The notes: generated by a model not told the origin, from the sequence alone. DNA of 37,130 nt from Bacteroidetes bacterium UBA1312 (GCA_002307135.1 DBTQ01000024.1:1-37130), one strand, 5' to 3'. Numbered from the stretch's first letter, positions 8,381 to 16,711 are shown. Translations and numbers: made by a program.

Positions 8381-9052
8381 TTAATCCAGCAGCCGCTTTA
8401 TTGCTTTAACTTCCGCTGCATTAGCTATCATCGTATTATCTACAATGGCCGATGAATGATAAAAATGAGCCTGAGTTTCCATCTGTAATTGAGCTATATT
8501 CAAAGAACGCAAGCCACCTCCGGGCATGATGCAAATACGATCACCAGCTTGTGCAACTAATTTTTTCAATGCAGACATTCCTTCTATGACATTAGCTGCG
8601 CCACCTGAAGTAAGTACCGTCTGAAACCCACAATCAATCAGTATTTCCAGCGTTTTATAAATATCCTTCGTTCTATCAAATGCACGATGAAAAGTACAGG
8701 GTAACGGATACGCAAAATGAATCAAATCTTTATTGCGCTCTAAATCTATTTCCTGACTTTCGGTAAGTACACCAAATACAAATCCATGCACACCCAGACG
8801 TTTAAAAGTGACAATATCATTTTTCATTTGTTCAAACTCGTCTTCGCTGTAATTGAAATCGCCACCGCGCGGACGGATCATCAGGTACAATGGTATATCA
8901 ATACGTTCCCTTGCTTCCATTACCAGTTCCCAGGCGGGCGTTGTCCCCCCCTCCTGTAAATCTGCACAAAGTTCTATACGGTCAGCACCGGCTTCATGGG
9001 CTATTAATGCCGATGTCAGATCAAAACAAGCTATCTCCAGTTGGCGTTTCAT
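8381..9052 (-). CDS. cutC: CutC family protein
   Basis: A 223-residue TIM-barrel protein with the CutC signatures LEIACFDLTSALIAHEAGAD (N-terminus), IELCADLQEGGTTP, YLMIRPRGGDFNYS, FHRAFD and VLTSGG. The family was named for copper homeostasis in E. coli, but that role is disputed and no catalysed reaction is established. Its start lies 6 nt after the stop of the glycosylasparaginase gene on the same strand, so the two are very likely co-transcribed and perhaps translationally coupled. Confidence 0.95.
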   Translation of the reverse strand: MKRQLEIACFDLTSALIAHEAGADRIELCADLQEGGTTPAWELVMEARERIDIPLYLMIRPRGGDFNYSEDEFEQMKNDIVTFKRLGVHGFVFGVLTESQEIDLERNKDLIHFAYPLPCTFHRAFDRTKDIYKTLEILIDCGFQTVLTSGGAANVIEGMSALKKLVAQAGDRICIMPGGGLRSLNIAQLQMETQAHFYHSSAIVDNTMIANAAEVKAIKRLLD

Positions 9053-9058
9053 ATATTA

Positions 9059-10054
9059 TTATTTAAGAAAATAGTCAGCGTCAATTAATTTGTTGCCGGT
9101 CGCGTCATTCAAGGCATAATTAAAGCCGCCTTGAATACAATAAGCTCCGTGTTCACCTTGTTTATTAAGCGCAATAAACCCAACTTGGATATCTTTAAGG
9201 TTCTTTCCTCTGATTTTAGTCAACTTCACAATACGGCTCACGGCCTCTTCACAAGCCTGCTGCGGTGTTTTTCCCTGACGCATCAATTCTACCACCAAAT
9301 GGCAACCGGCAATACGTATTACTTCTTCTCCATGGCCTGTTGCCGTTGCTGCTCCAATTTCATTATCTACATATAAACCTGCACCAATGATAGGAGAATC
9401 ACCTACCCTTCCATGCATTTTAAAAGCCATTCCACTGGTAGTACATGCTCCGGAGAGATTACCCTGGTTATCCAATGCAATCATACCAATTGTATCGTGA
9501 TTTTCGATATTGACTACAGGTTCGTATTTACTCGTTTTCAACCATTCTTTCCATTCTTTTTCTGACGCTTCTACCAGCAAATTTTCTTTTGGGAAACCCT
9601 GTGATAACGCAAATTGCAAAGCACCATCGCCGACAAGCATTACATGTGGTGTCTTTTCCATCACCGCACGAGCTACAGATATAGGATGCTTAATATATTC
9701 CAAACAAGCCACAGAGCCAATATTCGACCATTCATCCATAATACAGGCATCGAGCGTCACCCGCCCATCACGGTCAGGTCGGCCACCATAACCCACACTG
9801 CGCTCATTAGGATCTGCTTCCGGCACACGCACACCTGCTTCTACGGCATCAAGTGCCCGACCATCTTTACTCAAAATAGCCCATGCAGCATCATTAGCCT
9901 GTATGCCAAAACTCCAGGTCGAAATTACTACCGGTTTGCGCACTATTCCTACGGTTTCTTTTGTTGTAGCGCTTACACAAAAAGGGTCGAATGCTAAGGC
10001 TACAGAAGCCATAGTTGCCGATTGGAGGAACTTTCTTCGATTACTGTGCATCAT
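9059..10054 (-). CDS. N4-(beta-N-acetylglucosaminyl)-L-asparaginase, Tat-exported
   Basis: A 331-residue Ntn-hydrolase of the glycosylasparaginase type, which cleaves the bond between Asn and GlcNAc in the last step of N-glycoprotein breakdown. The N-terminus SNRRKFLQSATMASVALAF is a twin-arginine signal, so export of a folded protein is expected. The autocleavage site is visible as HDTIGM: Asp187/Thr188, with Thr188 becoming the nucleophile after cleavage into alpha and beta chains. Downstream motifs GRVGDSPIIGAGLYVDNEIG and GHGEEVIR match the family. The known Elizabethkingia enzyme has the same layout. Two ATG codons lie in a row at the start; either could be used. Confidence 0.93.
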   Translation of the reverse strand: MMHSNRRKFLQSATMASVALAFDPFCVSATTKETVGIVRKPVVISTWSFGIQANDAAWAILSKDGRALDAVEAGVRVPEADPNERSVGYGGRPDRDGRVTLDACIMDEWSNIGSVACLEYIKHPISVARAVMEKTPHVMLVGDGALQFALSQGFPKENLLVEASEKEWKEWLKTSKYEPVVNIENHDTIGMIALDNQGNLSGACTTSGMAFKMHGRVGDSPIIGAGLYVDNEIGAATATGHGEEVIRIAGCHLVVELMRQGKTPQQACEEAVSRIVKLTKIRGKNLKDIQVGFIALNKQGEHGAYCIQGGFNYALNDATGNKLIDADYFLK

Positions 10055-10230
10055 TTATTTTTTAAGCATATTCAATTACAACACGCAATATACAAACTAG
10101 AAATAAGGTGACTAAAAGTATTTCTTATTGCATGTAACTAACAATTCTATAGCGTGATAGTAATGTAAAATAAACAACACGATGAAGTTTGTAACTTCGT
10201 ACTAAGAAATATTAAATAACTTATTGCCTG

Positions 10231-10620
10231 ATGATCTTTTTTGAAATAGAAATTCGCGAAACAAAACACAAAGGCAGGGGCATTTTTGCGAACGAACACA
10301 TTACAGCTAACCAAACGATAGAAACAGCTCCGGTTATAGTAATGAACGCTGAAGACCGTAAACATTTAGACCAAACACTTTTGCACGACTATATTTTTGA
10401 ATGGCAACCCGAAGGTCTATCCCTATGCTGTATGGCATTAGGCAATGTGCCCATTTACAATCATTCCTATACCTCAAACGCGGAGTATTTTATGGATTAT
10501 GAAGCACAAAGCATTAGTATCAAAACAGTTCGGGCAATTGCTGTAGGAGAAGAGATTACCATCAACTATAATGGCGACTGGGACGATGATACCCCACTTT
10601 GGTTTGAAGTAAAAGAATAA
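10231..10620 (+). CDS. Small SET-domain protein
   Basis: At 129 residues it is little more than a SET domain, the S-adenosylmethionine-dependent protein lysine methyltransferase fold. Seen motifs are KGRGIFANEHI near the N-terminus, IYNHSYTSNAEY (the NHS pseudoknot segment) and VGEEITINYNG near the C-terminus with the conserved Tyr. There is no post-SET cysteine cluster. Short bacterial SET proteins of this kind are known but their targets mostly are not. The gene is flanked by the divergent glycosylasparaginase gene and by purH, which has its own promoter, so it seems monocistronic. A small dyad (GAAGTT, 3 nt, AACTTC) lies at 10184-10198 upstream. Confidence 0.85.
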   Translation: MIFFEIEIRETKHKGRGIFANEHITANQTIETAPVIVMNAEDRKHLDQTLLHDYIFEWQPEGLSLCCMALGNVPIYNHSYTSNAEYFMDYEAQSISIKTVRAIAVGEEITINYNGDWDDDTPLWFEVKE

Positions 10621-10666
10621 ATCAGGTCAATTACAGCACCCCGCGCCACACATATTAGCGTATTGT

Positions 10667-10698
10667 TTTGGCATTTTTTTTAGATACCATTACCTTCG
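10667..10698 (+). promoter_or_regulatory. purH promoter
   Basis: TTTG at 10667-10670, a 20-nt spacer, and TACCTTCG at 10691-10698 (one mismatch to TAnnTTTG). The predicted transcript starts a few bases later and has a leader of roughly 35-40 nt before the ATG at 10741. Confidence 0.6.
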
Positions 10699-10740
10699 CG
10701 CTTCATTTCCGGAACAAACAAGCAAAATTTTCATCAAATC

Positions 10741-12252
10741 ATGAATCGCAATATTCAATCTGCACTCATTTCCGTTTTCTACAAAGATGGTTTAGAACCT
10801 ATCGTTCGTAAACTACACGAACTGGGTATTAACATTTACTCCACCGGTGGCACTCAGACTTTTATCGAAGAATTAGGCATTCCCTGCCAGAGCGTGGAAA
10901 GCGTAACTAGCTATCCATCTATATTGGGTGGCCGGGTAAAAACATTGCATCCAAAAGTCTTTGGCGGTATTCTTGCCCGTCGCGACTTGAAAGAAGACCA
11001 GGAACATATTGCAGAATATGGCATTCCATTGCTGGATCTGGTTATTGTTGATTTATATCCATTTGAAGAAACACTTGCAAGCACTACAGAAGAAGCCAAA
11101 ATCATTGAAAAAATCGACATTGGCGGTGTTTCCCTGATTCGTGCAGCAGGTAAAAACTTTAAAGATGTTTGCATCGTAGCTTCCCGCCACCAATACGCTA
11201 CGCTTTTAGACACTTTAAATAAAGGAGGCGGCGCTACCAGTCTCGAAGAACGCAAAGCCTTTGCTGCTGCTGCTTTTGCAGAATGTGCGCATTACGACAT
11301 AGCTATATCCAATTATTTCAATCCCTCGTCAGCAATTAACCAGACATCAGAGAACAACACCAAACATGTATTGCGCTATGGCGAAAACCCGCACCAAAAC
11401 GCAGCTTTCAACGGCAATCTCGACGAACTGTTTGAAAAATTAAACGGTAAAGAGCTCTCCTACAACAATATAGTGGACGTTGACGCGGCATGTGGCCTGA
11501 TCGCAGAATTCACACAACCAGTTTTTGCCGTGATCAAGCACACCAATGTTTGCGGCATTGCCGAACGAGCCAGTATAGGCGAAGCTTGGGAAGCAGCCTT
11601 AGCGGGCGATTCGGAAAGCGCGTTCGGAGGTGTATTAGCCACCAATACCAATATTGATGCCGCTACCGCACAAAAAATCAGTGAAATCTTCTTCGAAATA
11701 CTCATTGCTCCGTCTTTCGATGCTGATGCACTTGAAATATTAAAAAGCAAAAAGAACCGCATTCTTTTACAACAGAAGAAAGCATTAGTTCCTGCGGCAC
11801 AACTTAAAAATGTACTGAACGGTACTTTAGAACAGGATGCAGACAGTATCAATTTCGTGGAATGGACGGAAGTCGGCGCACGTCCGGCAACAGACAAAGA
11901 ACAAGAAGATCTTCGATTTGCAAACATTGTATGTAAGCACCTTAAATCAAATGCCATTGCTTTGGTAAAAAACAAACAATTGATTGGTAAAGGTTGCGGA
12001 CAAACAAGCCGTATCGATGCACTTCGCCAGGCATTGGACAAAGCACGTCAATTTGGATTTAACCTGCAAGGTGCTGTACTGGCATCTGATGCGTTTTTCC
12101 CGTTCAATGATTGTGTGAAAATGTCGGACGAAGCAGGTATTACAGCTGTAATACAACCAGGAGGGTCTATGCGCGACAATGATTCTATAGAATATTGCAA
12201 AGAGCATAATATGGCTATGGTTATGACCAAAGCTCGCCATTTCAAGCACTAA
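10741..12252 (+). CDS. purH: Bifunctional AICAR transformylase/IMP cyclohydrolase PurH
   Basis: A 503-residue protein catalysing the last two steps of IMP synthesis. The N-terminal cyclohydrolase (MGS-like) domain shows ALISVFYKDGLEP, STGGTQTF and GGRVKTLHPKV. The C-terminal transformylase domain shows LRYGENPHQ, the catalytic Lys-His in AVIKHTNVCG, FPFNDCVKMSDEAGITAVIQPGGSMRD and the terminal ARHFKH. Length matches the Bacteroidota form. It is a single-gene unit with a clear upstream promoter and a strong hairpin downstream. Confidence 0.98.
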   Translation: MNRNIQSALISVFYKDGLEPIVRKLHELGINIYSTGGTQTFIEELGIPCQSVESVTSYPSILGGRVKTLHPKVFGGILARRDLKEDQEHIAEYGIPLLDLVIVDLYPFEETLASTTEEAKIIEKIDIGGVSLIRAAGKNFKDVCIVASRHQYATLLDTLNKGGGATSLEERKAFAAAAFAECAHYDIAISNYFNPSSAINQTSENNTKHVLRYGENPHQNAAFNGNLDELFEKLNGKELSYNNIVDVDAACGLIAEFTQPVFAVIKHTNVCGIAERASIGEAWEAALAGDSESAFGGVLATNTNIDAATAQKISEIFFEILIAPSFDADALEILKSKKNRILLQQKKALVPAAQLKNVLNGTLEQDADSINFVEWTEVGARPATDKEQEDLRFANIVCKHLKSNAIALVKNKQLIGKGCGQTSRIDALRQALDKARQFGFNLQGAVLASDAFFPFNDCVKMSDEAGITAVIQPGGSMRDNDSIEYCKEHNMAMVMTKARHFKH

Positions 12253-12271
12253 AACGGCTTTAATTTGCACC

Positions 12272-12313
12272 GAACGCCCCAATTGTAAGCTTATGATCAC
12301 AATTGGGGCGTTC
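12272..12313 (+). terminator. purH terminator
   Basis: A perfect 15-bp stem (GAACGCCCCAATTGT and complement) with a 12-nt loop, starting 20 nt after the purH stop and followed by the T-rich ATTTATTTTA. Confidence 0.85.
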
Positions 12314-12511
12314 ATTTATTTTACTCGAACCAATCATTCACGCTTCACACTTTAAGTCATCCGTTAAGCGAAGCTGTATAAAACTGAAAAATACTTTCAG
12401 AAATATTCAGGAAAGCCATTTAAAATACTTACTTTTGCACACGTTTTGAAAATTAAGACTAAAAAATCATTAAGTTTTAGTGCTTTTTCCGTCAAAAACG
12501 TTTAAAATTAT

Positions 12512-12542
12512 TTTGTTGTTTAATTAAAAAGCTGCACCTTTG
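12512..12542 (+). promoter_or_regulatory. Promoter of the rpmB-rpmG-DUF4295 operon
   Basis: TTTG at 12512-12515, a 19-nt spacer, then CACCTTTG at 12535-12542 (first base differs from TAnnTTTG). The leader to the ATG at 12564 is about 15-20 nt and A-rich, typical of highly expressed Bacteroidota genes that lack a Shine-Dalgarno site. Confidence 0.6.
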
Positions 12543-12563
12543 CAGTCCTAAAAAAATATAAAT

Positions 12564-12800
12564 ATGGCAAGAGTTTGTCAGGTAACCGGAAAAAGACCAA
12601 TGGTTGGGCATAAAGTTTCATTCTCTAACAAGAAAGCCCTCCGTCGTTTTTTGCCTAACTTACAAGTTAAGCGTTTATACCTAGCTGAAGAAGATATTTG
12701 GATCACGTTGAAACTTTCTACAGAAGCTTTACGTACCATCAATAAAAATGGTTTGTATGCAACTGTAAAACAATTGCGTGCTGCTGGTAAAAAAATCTAG
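12564..12800 (+). CDS. rpmB: 50S ribosomal protein L28
   Basis: A 78-residue basic protein with the bL28 pattern: N-terminal ARVCQVTGKRPMVGHKVSFSN, a run of Arg/Lys around KKALRRFLPNLQVKR, and the C-terminal LSTEALRTINKNGL. First gene of a three-gene ribosomal operon; rpmG follows 29 nt later. The leader is A-rich with no Shine-Dalgarno site. Confidence 0.98.
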   Translation: MARVCQVTGKRPMVGHKVSFSNKKALRRFLPNLQVKRLYLAEEDIWITLKLSTEALRTINKNGLYATVKQLRAAGKKI

Positions 12801-12829
12801 TTTTAAATAAGTAAATACATTCAATAAAA

Positions 12830-13012
12830 ATGGCAAAGAAAGGCAACCGCGTACAGGTAATATTGGAATGCACAGAGCATAAAAACAGCGGCTTAGCGGG
12901 AACCAGCCGTTACATTACCACTAAGAACAAAAAAAACACTCCAGAACGTGTTGAATTGAAGAAATACAACGCTATCATGAAACGTGTAACTGTTCATAAA
13001 GAAATCAAATAA
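12830..13012 (+). CDS. rpmG: 50S ribosomal protein L33
   Basis: A 60-residue bL33 with the family start (AKKGNRVQVILECTEHK) and the RYITTKNKKNTPERVELKKY core. It lacks the paired CxxC zinc ligands of the C+ form: there is one Cys only. It lies between rpmB and the DUF4295 gene. Confidence 0.98.
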   Translation: MAKKGNRVQVILECTEHKNSGLAGTSRYITTKNKKNTPERVELKKYNAIMKRVTVHKEIK

Positions 13013-13044
13013 TATCTCCCTACCAACTAAAATAATTCTGAGTT

Positions 13045-13215
13045 ATGGCAAAAGCAGCTAAAACCGCGATAAAAAAAGACCCTAAACAGGCCTTAGAAGC
13101 AAAAAACTGGACTAAAGTAATTAAAGCAGTTCGCAGCCCTAAGACAGGTGCATACACTTTCAAAGAAAATATCATTCACAAAGACAAAGTGAAAGATTAT
13201 CTTTCTGATAAATAG
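13045..13215 (+). CDS. DUF4295 small basic protein, ribosome-associated
   Basis: A 56-residue Lys-rich protein (starts MAKAAKTAIKKDPKQ; core NWTKVIKAVRSPKTGAYTFKE; ends KVKDYLSDK). This is the DUF4295 family, which in Bacteroidota follows rpmG almost without exception. The gap to rpmG is 32 nt and the trio ends in a shared terminator, so it belongs to the same transcript. From memory, work on the Flavobacterium johnsoniae ribosome described an extra large-subunit protein (bL38) in this phylum; whether it is this family should be checked. A role as a ribosomal protein is a strong inference from composition and position. Confidence 0.88.
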   Translation: MAKAAKTAIKKDPKQALEAKNWTKVIKAVRSPKTGAYTFKENIIHKDKVKDYLSDK

Positions 13216-13259
13216 TACCATACACCTCACTCTTTTTTGAGTAGCGATTAAATAATTAG

Positions 13260-13293
13260 AATAAGGCTAACCATAATTATGGTTAGCCTTATT
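13260..13293 (+). terminator. Terminator of the ribosomal protein operon
   Basis: A perfect 34-bp palindrome (left arm AATAAGGCTAACCATAA) followed by CTATTGG; the right arm ends in TTATT. It lies 44 nt after the DUF4295 stop codon. Confidence 0.85.
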
Positions 13294-13330
13294 CTATTGG
13301 AATACAGTTCTGATCGTTCAATATTCTTTT

Positions 13331-14005
13331 ATGAAGCATCGTAAGTTTCTGCCTCTTATTATCTTAGGCGGTTTAATTTTTATAATTACCGGCATTTACT
13401 TTCTGAGTGGTTTTACAGCAAATGGCACATTACCCAAGCCTAATAAACGCAATTCAATAAATACAGAGAACTTAATACGCAATGATAGTTGTATCCATTT
13501 ATTGCACAATGGCGACCTTGTCTTGCGCACAGGAAATGACGACATCAGCAATGTATTCAGACATCTTAATGCGCACAATCAGACCTACTCTCATGCAGGC
13601 ATTGTCATGATCGAGCAAGGCTACCCTTTTGTTTACCATAGCATCGGCGGTGCGGACAATCCTAATGAACGACTCCGCAGAGATTCGCTCCCAATATTCA
13701 TCTCTCCCAAGCACAATTTGGGATGGGCAATTGTCCGTTACAACTTCGACACAGTCCAGCTATTGGCTCTGCATAGAATTGTGGCCAATTTTTATATCCA
13801 AAAAATAAAATTTGACAATGATTTCGACCTGAATAGCAACGATAAGTTCTATTGTTCCGAATTCGTCTATAAATCAATAAACAAAGCCGTCGCAGACACC
13901 AATTATATTCCTCTATCTATCCATAATGGCAAACGCTTTGTTGGCGTGGACAATCTTTTTGAAAATAAACATGTACAAACAATTTGTGAACTACGCTACA
14001 AGTAA
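13331..14005 (+). CDS. YiiX-like permuted NlpC/P60 hydrolase, membrane-anchored
   Basis: A 224-residue protein with one N-terminal hydrophobic segment (about residues 7-27), so it is anchored in or exported across the inner membrane. The soluble part fits the circularly permuted papain-like group (YaeF/YiiX): GDLVLRTGND, then YSHAGIV with the likely catalytic His88, and FYCSEFVYKSI with the likely nucleophile Cys175. Known family members hydrolyse amide or lipid bonds; the substrate here is unknown. The gene stands alone after the ribosomal operon terminator; its 3' end carries the promoter of the next gene. Confidence 0.85.
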   Translation: MKHRKFLPLIILGGLIFIITGIYFLSGFTANGTLPKPNKRNSINTENLIRNDSCIHLLHNGDLVLRTGNDDISNVFRHLNAHNQTYSHAGIVMIEQGYPFVYHSIGGADNPNERLRRDSLPIFISPKHNLGWAIVRYNFDTVQLLALHRIVANFYIQKIKFDNDFDLNSNDKFYCSEFVYKSINKAVADTNYIPLSIHNGKRFVGVDNLFENKHVQTICELRYK

Positions 14006-14013
14006 TACCTTTG
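13983..14013 (+). promoter_or_regulatory. Promoter inside the 3' end of the YiiX-like gene
   Basis: TTTG at 13983-13986, a 19-nt spacer and TACCTTTG at 14006-14013, a perfect Bacteroidota promoter. The -33 box lies in coding sequence and the -7 box begins just after the stop codon (14003-14005). This rules out the TTG at 14011 as a start and supports the ATG at 14032. Confidence 0.75.
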
Positions 14014-14031
14014 CGCAAAAATTTTAGAAAA

Positions 14032-14511
14032 ATGAAAAAAATATTCCTACCATTGTTTGCAGTAGTTGCACTATCTGTAAGCATTATTTCTTGCAAGTCT
14101 AGCGGACCTCGCCCTGTGGCTGAAAAATTCCTGAACAGCTTGATGCACATGAATTTTGAAGAAGCAAAATCTGTTTCAGATTCTACTACAAAACAATTGT
14201 TGGAGCAAGGGGAATCTTTTATGTCTATGGTGCCAGATTCAGTAAAAGCTCAATCTAAAAATATTAAAGTAAATATTAAAGACGTGAAAGAGGAAGGTGA
14301 CAAAGCAACAGTTACATTCAATACATCTAAGTTGGCTGATATCCAAACATTGAACCTAGTAAAAGTAAACGGCAAATGGTTGGTAAAAATGAGCAAAAAC
14401 GAACAAGCTCCACCAATGGCCGACGAACCAATGCCAGCTTCAGGAGCTGATGCAGCAATGGATACAAGCAATGTTCCTCCGATGGATACTACAGCAGTAC
14501 CTGCAAAATAA
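14032..14511 (+). CDS. Lipoprotein with DUF4878-like domain
   Basis: A 159-residue lipoprotein. The signal MKKIFLPLFAVVALSVSIISC ends in a lipobox, with the lipid-modified Cys at residue 21. The mature part resembles DUF4878-type small alpha+beta (NTF2-like) domains: PRPVAEKFLNSLMHMNFEEAK, then alternating strands ending in KVNGKWLVKMSKNE. A Pro/Ala/Met-rich tail of about 35 residues follows. Role unknown. The start was set from the promoter at 13983-14013; a hairpin terminator follows 27 nt after the stop. Confidence 0.85.
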   Translation: MKKIFLPLFAVVALSVSIISCKSSGPRPVAEKFLNSLMHMNFEEAKSVSDSTTKQLLEQGESFMSMVPDSVKAQSKNIKVNIKDVKEEGDKATVTFNTSKLADIQTLNLVKVNGKWLVKMSKNEQAPPMADEPMPASGADAAMDTSNVPPMDTTAVPAK

Positions 14512-14538
14512 TTATTAATAAGGTTACATAAAAAAATG

Positions 14539-14561
14539 GCGTTGAAATAATATTTCAACGC
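14539..14561. terminator. Bidirectional terminator between convergent genes
   Basis: GCGTTGAAAT, 3-nt loop, ATTTCAACGC, with an A-run on the left (14531-14536) and a T-run on the right (14563-14568). It can serve both the lipoprotein gene and the acyl-CoA dehydrogenase gene on the other strand. Confidence 0.85.
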
Positions 14562-14588
14562 TATTTTTATTTAGATTGCTATTTAAGA

Positions 14589-15728
14589 CTAACTCAAGAT
14601 ACTTCTTGAAATAACCAGTTTTTGAATTTCAGAAGTTCCTTCGCCAATGGTACACAGCTTAGAATCACGATAATATTTTTCTACTGGAAAATCTTTTGTG
14701 TAACCATAACCTCCAAATATTTGTACTGCATCAGTAGATACCTGCACACATATTTCGGAAGCGTAATATTTAGCCATTGCAGATTCTTCTGTCATAGGTA
14801 AATGTTTGTTTTTCAGATCTGCAGCTTGTAAAATAAGATTCTCTGCAACTTCAATTTTAGTAGCCATATCAGCCAATTTAAAAGCTATAGCCTGAAAATT
14901 AGCAATAGGTTGATCAAACTGATGGCGCTCTTTAGCATACTTTACCGAAGCTTCGTAAGCACCTTTAGCAATACCCAATGCTAGTGCAGCAATAGAAATA
15001 CGGCCTCCATCCAATATTTTCATAGCCTGTTTAAAACCGTCTCCGACATCACCCATACGCTGCGCATCGCTAATACGGCAATTATCGAACACCAGCTCTG
15101 CAGTTTCGCTAGCCCGCATCCCCAATTTGTTTTCTTTTTTACCAGCAGCAAAACCTGGTGTCCCTCGCTCCACAATAAATGCCGTAACATTATTTTTCGT
15201 ACGAGGCTCTCCAGTACGGCATAATACTACTGCCACATTACCTGTAATACCATGTGTAATCCAGTTCTTTGTCCCATTTATAATCCAACCGTCGCCATCT
15301 TTCGTTGCCACACATTGCATGTTTCCGGAGTCACTTCCCGTATTTGCTTCAGTGAGTCCCCATGCACCAATCCATTCTCCGCTAGCAAGCTTAGGCAAGT
15401 ATTTTTTCTTTTGCTCCTCATTGCCGAAATATAAAATATGTCCGGTACAAAGTGAGTTATGTGCAGCTGTAGAAAGTCCTATAGAACCGCAAACCTTAGC
15501 TATTTCACTAACTACCGTTACATACTCAAAATAGCTCAACCCACTACCACCATACTCTGTAGGAACAAGTACACCCATCAATCCAAGTTCACCCATTTTA
15601 CGGAATAATTCAACGGGAAACTTTTGTGTTTCATCCCATTCCATCATGTCGGGTCGAATGTGTTTGTTTGCAAAATCGCGAATCATTTCCGCTATTTGAC
15701 TTTGGGTTTCTGTTTGTGTAAAATTCAT
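14589..15728 (-). CDS. Acyl-CoA dehydrogenase
   Basis: A 379-residue FAD flavoenzyme for the first step of beta-oxidation, of the short/branched-chain type by length. Family signatures are WGLTEANTGSDSGNMQC (FAD-binding middle domain), TKNWITHG, KLGMRASETAELVFDNCRI, and at the C-terminus QIFGGYGYTKDFPVEKYYRDSK followed by TIGEGTSEIQ, where Glu363 is the catalytic base position. It follows the helix-hairpin-helix gene by 6 nt and is probably co-transcribed with it, although the two have no obvious functional link. Chain-length preference cannot be read from the sequence. Confidence 0.95.
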   Translation of the reverse strand: MNFTQTETQSQIAEMIRDFANKHIRPDMMEWDETQKFPVELFRKMGELGLMGVLVPTEYGGSGLSYFEYVTVVSEIAKVCGSIGLSTAAHNSLCTGHILYFGNEEQKKKYLPKLASGEWIGAWGLTEANTGSDSGNMQCVATKDGDGWIINGTKNWITHGITGNVAVVLCRTGEPRTKNNVTAFIVERGTPGFAAGKKENKLGMRASETAELVFDNCRISDAQRMGDVGDGFKQAMKILDGGRISIAALALGIAKGAYEASVKYAKERHQFDQPIANFQAIAFKLADMATKIEVAENLILQAADLKNKHLPMTEESAMAKYYASEICVQVSTDAVQIFGGYGYTKDFPVEKYYRDSKLCTIGEGTSEIQKLVISRSILS

Positions 15729-15734
15729 AAGAGA

Positions 15735-16613
15735 TTATTCTATTGTACAATAAGTTGCAATTTTACGATATTTTTCTTCATTCATCAAAGGCACTTGTCT
15801 CAATTGCTCCTTTTTATCAAATTTAAGCAAGCCACTTCGCAATAAAATAATATTGTGCGCCATTTTTTCACCAATGTATGGATGAATACTCAATTCTTGT
15901 TCTGTAGCAGAATTAATGTTTATCTTATGAATTTCTGTGGGATTTATGATTAAATGTGCCCGTAAGTAATCAAATGTTGTGTCGGGGAAATGGTACAATT
16001 CCAATAGCTGTGCATGATTCAGAAAACCACCCAAAGACTTACGTCTTTCTATTATTTTGTGTGCTAAAAACGGACCGATTCCCTTCATGCGCACCAGAGT
16101 TGCAGAATCTACCCTATTGATGTTTATTTCATTGGGCAATGGCACTTCATATTGTTTGGAGTATTGCTGCGAATATTGATTGGGTGCTGTATTTGCAATA
16201 TTGATAAAAGGAGCTAGGCGCTCATACTCTTTTCTCTCTAACGAATACAATGCTCCGAATTCTTCTTTTTTATAAAAATGTTTGCCTTTGTTGCGCCAAT
16301 TGAGCAAAGCATGTGTAGTCCGCTCATTTAACCCTAAACGAATAAAGCCGGTACTGTCTAACGTATTTGGATCAAAAGAAAATAGTTCATTGGGTACCAG
16401 ACTAGGATGGAGTTCAGATGAAGAATCATCGATTTGCATTTGTTGCCAGGCAAGCCGGAGTTGTACTTCTTCCTCATTTGCTGGAGCGTGTACAAAATAC
16501 CGCATACAAAAAGTAGCTATCCATAACAGAATAATTAAAGATACTAAGCCCATAAGACCCAAGCGTTCTTTTCGAGAAAAGCTGAAGTAGGATTTTAATT
16601 GTGGATCCATCAA
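15735..16613 (-). CDS. Membrane-anchored helix-hairpin-helix (ComEA-like) protein
   Basis: A 292-residue protein with a short cytoplasmic N-terminus, one membrane helix (about residues 18-40) and three helix-hairpin-helix segments: one around FIRLGLNERTTHALLNWR, a central canonical one (NRVDSATLVRMKGIGPFLAHKIIERR) and a third (ININSATEQELSIHPYIGEKMAHNII). The repeated form 'in-N-ATxxEL..ipgIg..A..Ii..R' is that of ComEA/T2SK-like DNA-binding proteins. By topology the domains would face the periplasm, so DNA uptake is one possibility, though three divergent repeats may also bind protein. It is the first gene before the acyl-CoA dehydrogenase. Confidence 0.85.
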   Translation of the reverse strand: MMDPQLKSYFSFSRKERLGLMGLVSLIILLWIATFCMRYFVHAPANEEEVQLRLAWQQMQIDDSSSELHPSLVPNELFSFDPNTLDSTGFIRLGLNERTTHALLNWRNKGKHFYKKEEFGALYSLERKEYERLAPFINIANTAPNQYSQQYSKQYEVPLPNEININRVDSATLVRMKGIGPFLAHKIIERRKSLGGFLNHAQLLELYHFPDTTFDYLRAHLIINPTEIHKININSATEQELSIHPYIGEKMAHNIILLRSGLLKFDKKEQLRQVPLMNEEKYRKIATYCTIE

Positions 16614-16711
16614 TGCAATGCTAAAAATAAATTAATACAAATTAATAAATTTTTATTCACAAAGAATTAAAAATATCAGCAGATAAATGATCCTCTCCCA
16701 AAAAAATCTTT

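Larger units (their letters stand above)
12253..12563 (+). other. 311-nt intergenic region between purH and rpmB
   Basis: It holds the purH terminator (12272-12313) and the rpmB promoter (12512-12542). A second -7-like TACTTTTG at 12430-12437 has no TTG at the -33 distance. I see no ORF and no RNA gene in the rest. The stretch between 12437 and 12512 is A/T-rich. Confidence 0.5.

Noticed and set aside
14011..14031. TTG start extending the DUF4878 lipoprotein by 7 residues
   Set aside because: The TTG lies in the -7 box of a perfect promoter, and the extension would spoil the lipoprotein signal.
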